This document shows positions 44,901 through 55,934 of a stretch of 64,000 nucleotides of DNA, piece after piece. Position 1 is the stretch's first letter; each line of letters starts with the position of its first letter. The notes beneath the pieces are model-generated. The model worked only from the letters and a program-made list of their open reading frames with translations, searched no databases and was not told the DNA's origin. Source of the DNA: Strongylocentrotus purpuratus (Eukaryota > Echinodermata > Echinoidea > Camarodonta > Strongylocentrotidae); assembly GCF_000002235.5 (NCBI RefSeq), contig NW_022145594.1, positions 18,268,412 through 18,332,411 on the forward strand, written 5' to 3'. A program made the position numbers and the translations under genes.

Positions 44901-44903
<3 letters not shown>

Positions 44904-44952
<49 letters not shown>
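44904..44952. repeat. TA dinucleotide microsatellite
   Basis: An almost pure run of TA of about 45 bases. From 43600 to 46800 the sequence is AT-rich with G-runs (43975, 44525) and purine-rich tracts (44330-44530). I see no gene there. Confidence 0.9.
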
Positions 44953-44955
<3 letters not shown>

Positions 44956-46800
44956 ACATGTTGTATTATCAGGACATCTATATACAACCCTACATGGTAC
45001 ATTGACCGGACATCATCAAAACTGGTTTATTACCCTAACCCTAACCCTATCCCCAGATTAAAAAATATAATTAATCAAATAAATGACTAATGATTAAAAC
45101 TTTCATTTCTTTGGAGGCCTTTAAGTTTCCTCTGCCTGCAAACGTACGCAGAGGGCACTAATTCTATTGTCCAATCGTTAACAAGACACGAAGATGTCCT
45201 GCTAATGACCATGTCTACATTACGATTCATTTTAAAAACTACATATGTCCGTCTAATGATGCTGTAATATGTATAATCATATTCCTATACATTTCTACAT
45301 GGTCACATCACATTGATATTTGGAACTGCATATTGCAGGCTCCCGTCTATAATCGTACGAGGCGGAGAGCTGGATGGAGGGGCGGGTTGACATTCCTCAA
45401 ACTACACATTTTTCTAGATTTTGTCCTTATTTCTAAATAATTATTTTATGAGTAGAGTATACAAAACCTTGCGTTGACCGTCATTACTGTGAAGGTTATG
45501 GAATAAAACGGTAATAAATCGAATAATTCTTGCTTAAATGTCTTTCCTACCGCACACAGAAATGGGTGTAAGGAACTACACACATGTTTTGTAACCATTT
45601 TTCAACCATTTATAGTAATTTTACGAATATAAGGGACTCTAAACAGCAATACTTTTCAGGACACATCTCTACTACATATTATAATTTGTGTTTTCTTTTC
45701 TATTTACCTTTCCACAGGGTTCCTTTACTAATTATCAACATAATCATTTTCACAAAAGATCGAAACATGTAGTATTCCATGACTTGTCATATAAATATTA
45801 AAACAATAACAAAAATTACAACATAACCTCGGCCGCACAGTGACATATCAGATAAGATAAACTTGATAAAATATAATTTGTAAACCAATTCTATAAAATA
45901 AAAACAAAGATGGAATCTGAACTTATGCACTCAGAAACATTAAATAAAATGAAACAATTCTTTCACATAATTATTTTCTTTAAGATTGGTTTTTGTTTTA
46001 TATTTTTCCATTTCATAATAAGGATTTCTGCATTTGGCTGAATAGATTTCTTTTCTTACAACAATTAAGACACAATTAAAAACGTTGTTATGACCTCCAA
46101 TCAAGCCAAACTATCATAATGGTCTTTCAAATCGACATACGATTTTGGTTTCCATCTTTATTGGAACTAAGTCATCCCTTTAAACTAAATGTAGAACATT
46201 TATCACAAAACTGTAATTTCACTCTAATTTTTTTTTTGCTCATTCCTTCTTTCACTCACATGTAGAAATTAGGAAGGTGACATTTTATCAGGAAACGTCA
46301 GCCCTCTCGGCGAGATTTTCCGCTTACAACTATGACCCTGTCCATGAACCCCCCCTCAAAAAAAAAAATACATTCATGGAAAAAACATGACCTGAAAAGG
46401 ACAGGTATTTAACTAATGTCACGCTACGCGATTCGGCAAAATATTGTCTGATTATATAATTTACCGAAGACGTTATAAAAATGGGAAGTTTTCATATGTA
46501 GCCAAAGAAAATACTGCCTCAGCCGCCTTTACATTTTTGCTCATTATGCCACTGATAATAGAATCATCGACAACGACAGCAGTAATGATACTCGTATTAA
46601 CAATAACAAGATTAGTTTATATTAATAATAGTAGTTCTCAATATTTTGAAATCATATAGTTTTCAGAAGAATGAGTTAGATTACACACAAAATGGTTTAA
46701 GTTTCAACATATTGTAGGTCATGCCCGTCTAATGGACGGCCGGATTTGTCTATTAAATATGACGAGTTGAACAAAATCTGGTATTGCTTACAAAGATACT

Positions 46801-47081
46801 TCATAATATTGGACCATCGTCTGTATTCAAATCACTACTTTTCTTTCTAATATACCGACAATTGTTGATTTCTTTCCACAAATCATTCATGGACAATCCT
46901 TCAAGCTGTTCGACCTCTGACACTGATTTGGCGCGCTCCAGTTGCTTCGTCGTCCTGGTCCGTGCGAGTTTTAGCGGATCCGTCAGTTCGTCCGCCTGCT
47001 CGCGGGTTAGTTTCCGTAGCTCCGCGATCGATCGAGGACGACTGGCGCTTTCAGCCCCGGATCCGTTGTGCTGGTGATAGG
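46801..47081 (-). CDS. Probable terminal exon of an unidentified minus-strand gene
   Basis: Read on the minus strand, a pyrimidine-rich tract ends in GTGTGCAGCTGCAG, a good acceptor. An open frame of about 93 codons follows to a TGA. It reads YHQHNGSGAESASRPRSIAEL, then KLTREQADELTDPLKLARTR, KQLERAKSVSEVEQLEGLSM and NDLWKEINNCRYIRKKSSD, ending DDGPIL. GC content jumps here relative to its surroundings, and the composition (charged, helical, no low complexity) looks like real protein. There is no ATG near its beginning, which fits an internal splice rather than a start. I do not recognise the family. Further exons would lie at higher coordinates, but none could be linked. The opposite strand has an open frame that I regard as its shadow. 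Confidence 0.45.
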
Positions 47082-47389
47082 CTGCAGCTGCACACCCAAT
47101 GGTTTATGGAAAAGGAACAGAGAACAAAAATTGAAAAAGAGGGAGATATCATATGCCACGAAATATGTTGTGCACACACACATATATAAATACACACATA
47201 TATATAAATTATAATCATGTTCTAAACTTCTAGTATAGCGATTTGAATTGTTCCAGGGTTTGGGACCAGTAAAGCGAATATTTTGATCAAACAAACCAAT
47301 TTTTTTGTGTCGGAACAGAAATGCATGGTTCACATAGACAAAAATGTTGATACTACATACAATCACACATGACAAAGGTACTGAGGGCA

Positions 47390-48590
47390 GGGAAGGCGAT
47401 CCCGGGGGGGGGGGACGGGGGGACACATCCCCCCTCGGTTTTTGTAGGGGGAAATTTGAAAAGGTGCAACAAAATAATGTACAGCAAATACTGACTAAAG
47501 ACTGCAACACACTATTAGGCTTTGGAGGGCCCAAGAGTGCAGCGTTTAGACAAATAAAAATGCAAAAATCTTCTGGCTCGGGAGCTATGCTCCCTTGCAT
47601 AATATTTTTCAAAAAGTACAAGTAAAAATTGTAGAGAAGTGAAGTGTGAAAAAAGTACATGTGTTTAATACAACGAAACTTCGAAACCCATGAGGGGGTA
47701 GTCACTTTCGTCACCTTCACCCCTCTCATTCGCTAAGCTCACTCTCTCGGGCTTGGGTCAGTTACCCCCCCCCCCCCCTCCCGATAAAATTCAAATGTGG
47801 TTTATTTCTAATTTGATTGACTAATTTACAAATGGGGCCTGTCACCACGAAATGAGTCCAGTTGGTCAAAAAATTTATTCCTGTTTTTAAGTATTATATG
47901 AATCTACATTAAGTAAGCTTTACATTAAGGGGTCACACATTAAAATTGATAAATTATATCCAGAAATATGAACAAAAACTTAATTGGACTTTATAACAAT
48001 GGGATTACCCAGTTTTGAGATAATTAGGTGTAAAGTTAATGATGCGTAACATATTATAGTCTGGTCAACAACAACATAGCAACAACACACTTCCCATCAT
48101 TCGATTTCAATGAAACTTTCAACAAACAAAGAAATAATAAGTCGATTTTTGGAAAAATGCACACCTGATCGTAATGTACAGCCTAAAACCACTGAGCTTC
48201 TGAGGCCTTCGCCCCCTGGACCCCACTCCGATTAGTGACCTTCATGCAAGTGTCACAAATAAGGTATCAAAATATGCTCATCTGAACCTTATTAAATGCC
48301 TAAAAACCCTAAGCTTCATGGGGCTCCGTCCCTTGACCCCCGCCAGGGCTTTGCCAATTTACGCCCCACTTGCTTTGCTCTATCTGATCGCAAACACTTT
48401 AACCCCCCCCTCACTCCCACTTTGAAAAACGTTCCACGGGGCCTGCATATCACATGTAAGAGCGGTGATGATGCGAATATTTTCTCCCCCAAAACAAAAA
48501 CGTTTTTGCTCATTACGTCACTCCTCCCTCGTTCCTCGCATTTCGTGAAAAGAAAACGCCGCCCCTGACTGAGGGTACGTGGCAATATAT
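47390..48590. repeat. Composite low-complexity/hAT-like repeat zone
   Basis: G and C runs (47404, 47766) and a phrase shared with the 33.6-34.0 kb insertion interior (CTAAAACC..GAGCTTCTG, GTGTCACAAATAAGGTA, AAATATGCTCATCTGA) show this is dispersed repeat material. The frames at 47007-47729 (minus) and 48296-48594 run through it and are not believable genes. Positions 48600-50700 are AT-rich and featureless to my eye. Confidence 0.5.
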
Positions 48591-50767
48591 GCATATTTAT
48601 AGAGTTTCAAGTCATGATATAAAGGGCAAGAGTACTATCTTTTGGATGCCACACCGCAGACAATCTCTACGCGTTGCTTTCAACTTATAGGATTTTCAGC
48701 AATTAATTGAAATTAATTGAAATCAATATGTTCTAGAAAAACTTAAACTTTGAGATATTTCTTTTTTTCATATGCAATCACATTACAGGTAGTATGGTAA
48801 TCTACCATGTCTACTCTTAAAGTTAATTCCAGCCAAAAACAAATTAAATTGATTGCAAATTAGAAACAAGTAAGACAAAATAGGTTTTGTTCCAAACGAC
48901 ACATAAGATCATAAACTTATGACTGTTATTCATGATACCAACATGATTTATTGTATTGCTCCAGTCCAACGAAAACTCGATCAAGGCACTATTGTGTAGT
49001 TTGTGCCATTGCTATACTAAAAAGACTTTGGTAAAAAATGTTACCCAGCGTTTAGTAAAAACAGGGTGAGCATGCCTGTTTGTTGTTTACCGTTACCGAA
49101 TATTGGTTAAAGGCATCGTTTAACAATGTTAAATCTGATGCATGGCCCTACGTGTTATCATTGTCTGTGATATGGTGTAACATTTAGAGCCCTAAATAAT
49201 CGCGTTTCAAAATGATCATGAAGTGCCTCAAAAAAGTAAAAATCTTTCAATGACCGGGTTAACCATACTCGTTTTCTCCAATAAACTGTAGTGATATAAG
49301 GACCGTTAGGAAATCTAAAAATGAAATTTCGATTTTTAATCATAAATATCTTGATAATCAGACAGGCGATCTACTTGTGAAAGTCCTGGGATTCCTGACT
49401 GACCTAAATGTTTATAATTACGATTGCAGCATGAGCTACGTCCAGGATTTTGTTTCAGAATCTGATGCAATGTTACCGAGTCATTTTAATATCTTACCCA
49501 ACAAATATGCTTATTTCCCTTTTTACCTATTTTTTGGTAAATTTAACCCAACTGTTTTGTACATTGTTTTATCATTGATTACAATGTGTCTCAAGTATTT
49601 GACTTTCGCACGCTTCTACACATCGTGTTCTGGGGGTTAGATGTTATTTCGCCTAATTTTATGCTCCTACACGAGATGATTTCTTCGTAATTTTTTAGAA
49701 CTAAATTTCTTTACAAAAAAATATTTGCCACAAGAATGTGAATGTAGCCTGACCTGTTGCATTAACAATGATTATGATGATGATAATAATGTAACAATTA
49801 TAACGATAACAATAAAAACAGTTATTATGATGAAAATACCTTTTCATACATAATTGAATTCATCAGAAATATCCTTTTTCGGAATATCATATGATGGCAT
49901 TCACATAGGCAAATATATTAAAATTCCATGTAATTCCATACACATTTTTTCTTTTCATGAAATTATGGCAATGCATTGAGAATTTTTATGAGGAAAAAGA
50001 AAACAAAAACGAGTACATAGCAAGATTACAGAACGAAATGTGAGGAGTTTACCTTTGACATCACACTTTTTAAACAAGTTGCCAATTAATGGGTCGATAT
50101 TCAAAGATTGATTAGTTCTTAATTTTCTTCCGATTTTAATTAGACCACAATCAAATGTTTCTCTCTTTTGTGTGACATGGAATGTAAGGAATTTCAGCTC
50201 TAAAGTTGACCATGACAGTTTTATTTGTTAACCAAAATCTAAAAGTTTTCTTTAAAAAAAAGACATAATAAAAAACCCAACATTACAAGTTACATTTTAA
50301 AACCTGCCAGCTATCACTTTCCTATATCAACCTTAGTGGCATATTTAAAGTTCTGCAGCTTGGGGGAAATCGCATAGCCAAATGTTCCATCCTTTCTTTT
50401 GGGGAAAAAACTTCAATCCTACCCAATCATGGCTTCTTATTTTCTTCATTTTTTAAGGAATCTATATATTTTGGCCCCTCATTTATTCACCTGTTAAAAA
50501 CCCGTATATACAGAATATATCATCAACTATTCTACTTTTTAACTACACGTTTAATTTTCTCTAAATTCTAAGCATTAATTGTACCCCCACGTAACATTTC
50601 ACCTCTTAACAAAAGAAGCAACAAATGGTCTAGGGGTCTGAATTACCTGAGGAAATGGAACTACTATAAACATACAGTAGAATCGCTGGTGATGTTAATT
50701 GCTGAATACAAAGCTGTCATTCGTAACTTACATGAATGAAATAAATTTTTAATAATATATCTATGTA

Positions 50768-50789
50768 TACAGTAGGCTAACGGTTGCAC

Positions 50790-50844
<55 letters not shown>

Positions 50845-50935
50845 GCGAGGGGAGAGGATTGTGCAGTCCTTTTCTTTTTCAGGACTCCCAATCCGCCACC
50901 TCTCTCACATGGTGCAACCGTAAGCCTACTGTATA
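50768..50935. mobile_element. Short TIR element enclosing a TG/GA microsatellite
   Basis: The left end TACAGTAGGCTAACGGTTGC and right end GCAACCGTAAGCCTACTGTA are inverted copies of about 26 bases, extending to CACCATGTG / CACATGGTG. Between them lies a TG run and a GA run, then about 60 unique bases. TA at both borders fits a Tc1/mariner-type target. Non-coding. Confidence 0.6.
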
Positions 50936-51296
50936 TCTAAATCACAATGCAAGCTGATACTTATAAGCAGTATGTATATGTACCTTGTTTATATGCAGAA
51001 ATAAAATCAATCAAAAATCAAACAAAATAGATGTCAAAAGCTTTTTTGTTCGAATGAAGAGTTATTTTACAAAAAGAGGCCAAGTATAGGGTTTGGTGAA
51101 ACACTCCTGTAATGTTTATCATTGTGTATTTTGCTAACCAGTCAGGCACAGCTTCAACGTATCGAGCACAAGGCAATGCACCTTTAAAGGTCAATGCGTG
51201 GCAGTGAGTACAAAAAGGCATGTGGAAAATCTTGCAACGTCATCCTTCTATTGATATGCATTATTTTCTAAAAATATGCTATGGGTCAATTATTAT

Positions 51297-51504
51297 TATT
51301 ATTATGGGTCCCTTGCATTAAAGAATGGAACAGTCTGCCTGATGATATAAAAAAGTACAACTCTTTCTAGGTTTAGAAGGTTATCTAAAACGTATATACT
51401 TGAAAGACTGACATAGTTTTTATTTGCATCTTAGTAATTTCTTATTCTGAAATGCTTTTTGACCACTAAGGACCTACTCATCAGTGTGTTTGCTGTGTAT
51501 GGGC

Positions 51505-51549
<45 letters not shown>

Positions 51550-51830
51550 TATTTGTATGTTCTATATTCTGTAGCTTAGTATTTTCATCCATTGTATAAT
51601 CATACGTAACATTCTTTTTACTGTAAATGTATGTATTTTGTTGACTATCATGGGCCCCGCTCACAAGCTTAGCTTCTAAAGGGGTCCTAAAACCATTCAG
51701 TTTATGTATGATGTAATCAAGTTAGAATATGTAGATTGATGTACTATTACCAGTCTCTTTTTTTATGTAACAGATTATATCATGATTTGTGTGGTTTTGA
51801 ATAAAATGAACTGATTTCCAAAGTCCTTGA
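51297..51830 (+). mobile_element. LINE 3' end (ORF2 tail and 3' UTR)
   Basis: A short frame reads IKEWNSLPDDIKKYNS, matching the WN.LP..I....S stretch near the C-terminus of CR1/Jockey-type LINE proteins. After a frame slip, RFRRLSKTYILERL follows. About 400 bases of AT-rich 3' sequence contain a CG/TG microsatellite (51503-51545) and end with ATAAAATGAACTGATTT. The copy is 5'-truncated, as is usual for LINEs. It ends about 90 bases before the ovo-like exon and so lies in that gene's intron. Confidence 0.6.
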
Positions 51831-51918
51831 ATGGTTCGTCATATAATATAACTTTACAATAGCAAATATTCGCTAACAATAGTACATATATCTTTCCCTT
51901 TCTTTCTACACCATACAG

Positions 51919-53536
51919 GATAGATTTGTACCGCCTAGCACGTATAAGCATCATGCACTACCTGACCTCTATCGTAACCCCCGCGATTGGAATATCGGCC
52001 AAAAGTTTAATACAGAACCCAAGGATCAGTATGCCCTAGATGTCTCTACTGAAAACACTTGTTCTTCTACAAATGCACAACCAGACCAAATAGGTGATGT
52101 TCACAGGGAAGGCTACCCACCAAGGCGTCATGAAGAACACATGCCACTTACTTCGGGTGCCCCAAAAGAAGGATCACGGAAGTTTCATCGCTTTTCTAAG
52201 GGGCCAACTGGTAACAAATTATTTTCACTGGAAGATCTCAGTCAGATAATACAGGATGAAACAGGGAAGCAGCCAAGCCGGGCAACTTGCATGTCTTTGT
52301 TGAAGTCCTATTACGCTGAAGCTATGATGAAACGCGACTTGATCAAAGATCTTCTCGTGGAGCTTCAGAACTCAAACCATCACCAAGGAGTTACCCGAGA
52401 TTCAGCATTCCTTTCGAGTAGACATCATCAATATCGCAAAGACTCATGTCAAGATGGTTCCGTTGCAAATCATATAAAAACGTCTTCAGGTCCTTACAAA
52501 GACACACCTGTATGTCCTACTCTGAACGTCTTACCACCATCTGGGAAAGATGCCTCCTTCGGTAATAGAGGGATCAAGTTGCATCCATCAGAAAAACGTA
52601 TTGCTTCAAGTCGCCATCCGCCACCCATATACCAAGAAGGATGGAGTAATGAAGGTAGTGTCGGCTCAGGGCCCGGGACACCTCCGGTGCTTACAACCCA
52701 AGGTTCTGCAAGTGCCTGCCAGACTCCAAGTGACTCTACATGTCAATCTTCCTGGCGTCTCCCACCGACGGTTTCACAATCTATTTCACCAGGAGTACTG
52801 TCCCCGAACAAGACCAACTTGAGACAACAGTATCTATATCCTACGTCCATACCCCGTTCACGAGTCTTTTCGCAAGACGCTTTATCAACCAATATGACAA
52901 CTCTACAACCTCAGTCTATCGGTAAGAACAGCTTGGTTCGGGAGCTTCCACAATTCATGCATCAAAGATCAACAGCGTCATCCACCAATCTAATGCAACC
53001 TAATGATGTTTGGATACCTCCCGTATCAAGACCTACCAACATAGGAGGCCCGCAAAGTTCCGTGCCAGTGTGTGTGACATCAGAAGTACCCACAAGTACA
53101 GTTTTCGAGTCGGCAGTACCAACCGGGCAGAATCCTACAAAATGTCAAGAAGGGTGTCAACTGAAAAGTATACAAGATGAATCGATCATACCTACACCAA
53201 ACGTCGTTAACGATACGCACACTCCGGCAGTGTATGATACAGAATCAATGTCACCAAACAAACTTCCTTCTAATGGTCTTACAACTCCTGACTCCACCTC
53301 TCTGCCAAGCACTAAACCACCATACTCTACTGCAGAAGCAGCAGAGCCTACACCAGTTTATGGTATAAAACCCAAACCCAGGTGCAGCCAGTGCCTTAGC
53401 ATCTTCCCGACGGAAAGAGCATACACCAAACATATGACTACAGACCACAGCCAGACAAAGCCACATATCTGCGGCTTTTGTGGAAAGGGATTTCATGACA
53501 AGTTTGACCTGAAGAGGCACTACCGAACACACACAG
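51919..53536 (+). CDS. ovo/OVOL-like zinc-finger gene, large exon (regulatory region plus fingers 1-2)
   Basis: The acceptor CACCATACAG is followed in phase 0 by DRFVPPSTYKHHALPDLYR. The frame is open from there for 539 codons, well upstream of the first ATG at 52141, so the true start is in an earlier exon not found here. Most of the exon is Ser/Thr/Pro-rich, as in the regulatory part of Ovo proteins. Its end encodes finger 1 (CSQCLSIF..HMTTDH) and finger 2 (CGFCGKGFHDKFDLKRHYRTH). Finger 2 with its TH-TG linker closely resembles the Ovo CTFCGKGFNDTFDLKRH signature. Ovo factors are nuclear DNA-binding regulators of epithelial and germline fate. The donor GTATAA follows ACACAG. If the intron is not removed, 17 extra codons follow before a stop. 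Confidence 0.8.
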
Positions 53537-54574
53537 GTATAAATCTTGTTATTTTGGAAATCTCGCTTGTACGAAAGCTTTATTTCTAAAAATCTAATTT
53601 TAAACTTTTGTGGACGACTGTAGCTTAATCGGATAGAAGTTCTTTTAAACAGAATATGGCACACCATAAGTACCGATGTTTTGCTTGTGAAGTATATTTT
53701 GGAACTTTGCTATCCTTTCACACAATCATTGATAGCTTTCCAGACCTTAATTTCAACACTTTTTCTCACAAGTAATCAAGAGGAACCGATGAATGTTCCA
53801 CTCAATACCTTGTACTGCCATTGTATCCAGAGTTTAAATTCATTGTAGGTTCTAAACGATCTCTACAATCATCTTAAACAGTGTTTTCTAATCTTTATTA
53901 AGTAATGCTTATCATTTGTCGAATCTCCTATCTATTATAGAAACATTCTTTTACTGAAAATTGCAATACCTAGCGATTTCGAATGGCTTATACTCGCCAC
54001 AGTGTTTTTTAACATAATTTTAAAACTTAGTAATCATGTACGCTGTCTTCTCTTGTAAATACATGAACTTGTCTTGTATTGATGAAAGTAGCCTCTTCTT
54101 CAGACAAGAGTATTATTTAGTCCGGAATCTGACCGATTTCATTTTAAGAATCTCTCCAATGCGATCTCCTATACCTACTGCAAGCCGTAGATATCGTAGA
54201 CTCGAACGAATTTGGGAATGCGCCATATTTCTAGGTGTACGATTTCGGGAACATACTATCTTCGGCTTGGAGATCGCGTCATCAGAAGAATTTTTACAGT
54301 AACATCGATCTGATTCTGTTGTACTACGAATTTAATCTTTCTCGAAGTTATACTAATGGTCTTATATATATTTAACGTGATTAAAAATAAACTTGAGTTC
54401 TGGTAAAAAAAGAAGAAAATGAATTCTCTCAGAGTCAAACGAAACTTACATTGAATGTTCAAGATTGCAAATAAATGTCATTTGCCGAACCATTTTGATA
54501 GAAATTGTAAACTGGCTGAGTAATGAGCATAGAAAGATAAGTTAATCGAGGTTAGTAGGCCCGACACCATTTGT

Positions 54575-54775
54575 GTTGTCCCATATACATCTTTCTGTGT
54601 ACAGCGCTTGTTACTTTACCAAGACTGGGCCAAATTTATTATGATTTTGATGACTACAGAACCTTGCAGTACACACCAATACTTACATGCTACATGATCA
54701 ACTTTTTCTGATCCATTCCACACCTTTTCGTTCACAATGCAATTGCATTACCAGAACTCACCTTTATCTTTAATG
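54575..54775. repeat. Dispersed 200-bp repeat family F4, copy d, at an intron end
   Basis: It reads GTCCCATATACATCTTTCTG, TTTACCAAGACTGGGCC, TTGCAGTACACACCAATACT and CAATGCAATTGCATTACCAG. It ends about ten bases before the acceptor of the next ovo-like exon (54784), so its pyrimidine-rich 3' part may serve as that acceptor's polypyrimidine tract. Confidence 0.65.
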
Positions 54776-54784
54776 TCTTCACAG

Positions 54785-55152
54785 GTGTCGGACCTTACAA
54801 GTGCAGCCAGTGTTCACGTTCTTTCACTCAGCGCTGCTCCCTTGAGACACACGTCAACAAAGTACACGAGATGCCACTCGCCTTCACGTTCAAGGAGCGG
54901 CGAGAAAAGATATACGTCTGCGAGGATTGCGGACATTCTGTGAAGGACGCGTTCGAGCATTATCTCCACATGTGGGTCGCGCACTCACGACTGGCCAAGC
55001 CCAAACGTCTTCGACAGAAAGTGCTACACAGGATAAAGTACATCCTCAAGGCTCAAAATGGCGGTGATAAAAACGAAGAGGAACTGTTGGCAGACACCAA
55101 AGTTGTCACTCAGTCAATTTGCCAAGTAAAGATTCTGTCATTTGGAAAGTAA
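54785..55152 (+). CDS. ovo/OVOL-like zinc-finger gene, exon with fingers 3-4
   Basis: It joins the previous exon in phase 1 (HTG, then VGPYKCSQCSRSFTQRCSLE). Finger 3 ends HVNKVH. The linker FKERREKIYVCEDCGHS and finger 4 (CEDCGHS..HYLHMWVAH) follow the Ovo pattern YKERR.K.YVCEDCG..T almost residue for residue. All four Ovo-type C2H2 fingers are thus present across the two exons. The C-terminal part is basic (KPKRLRQKVLHRIKYIL) and longer than in vertebrate OVOL proteins. A stop follows FGK. An alternative donor (GTAAAG at 55126) could splice to a further exon near 55373. Confidence 0.85.
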
Positions 55153-55372
55153 TAGTCCTTTGGAATTGTTGGATATGATTCATGGTGAATGTATTTTGTA
55201 GATACCTAGGCTGGATTGATTTATTCAGTACTAAAGCCAAAGTTTGTGGGCATTTTACTCAGTTTTCAGCTTCGATAAAAACTGATTTCTTTTCGAAACG
55301 TGACTAATGCTTCATAAAACGGCTTATAATTGATACTTGAAGTATACTTAATTTGTTTTATGGGGATGCAAG

Positions 55373-55513
55373 ACCGCAACAGAGTCCTTCGCGCTTTCGA
55401 GATTCCTCGTCTTCGACGAGCCAGCACATCGCAGCAGTCCGCGGACGCCGACAAATCTAGACCGTGGATCACCGTTCGTTCGCACGGACATCCAGGCGAA
55501 GATGATCAAGTGA
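55373..55513 (+). other. Candidate alternative last exon of the ovo-like gene
   Basis: A GC-richer island follows a plausible acceptor (TTGTTTTATGGGGATGCAAG). From 55373 a frame in phase 0 with the GTAAAG donor at 55126 reads TATESFALSRFLVFDEPAHR, then SSPRTPTNLDRG, to a TGA. Another frame in the same island (FEIPRLRRASTSQQSADADK) is also open to 55566, so the true frame is undecided. No domain is recognised. Confidence 0.3.
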
Positions 55514-55934
55514 GCATGGTCGTCTATCAGAGATCGCATACACCTTCCGATGCGAACAAAACCTGATCACGCATATTGAAGTTTCACGCGCAAAGGTATT
55601 TGATCTGGAGACGAAAACTGGAACATTGGGGAAAAACCTAAATCTATGCATTTTTGTAGTGAGTGGTAACTATCTTTGATGTGAATTTAAGTGAGCTATT
55701 CACTCCAATTCGAAACTTCATTTTGTAAATGCTCCAGACCACAACATTTCCCATTGGAAGTAATCATATTCGGATATGAGTTGTATTATTTCTTTTCTGA
55801 TCTTTTAACTTCTTAGTATGTATTAATATAAATGCTGTCTCAGAATGGTGAAGTAAGAATGTTTCTCATCTTTTATATCATTACACTTAATCTGAAGAAA
55901 AAGATCGAAAATAAAAACCAAAACAATTAGTATT

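Noticed and set aside
45031-45053. CCCTAACCCTAACCCTA, like a telomere repeat
   Set aside because: Fewer than three units of the vertebrate/echinoderm telomere hexamer; too short to be more than chance or a relic.
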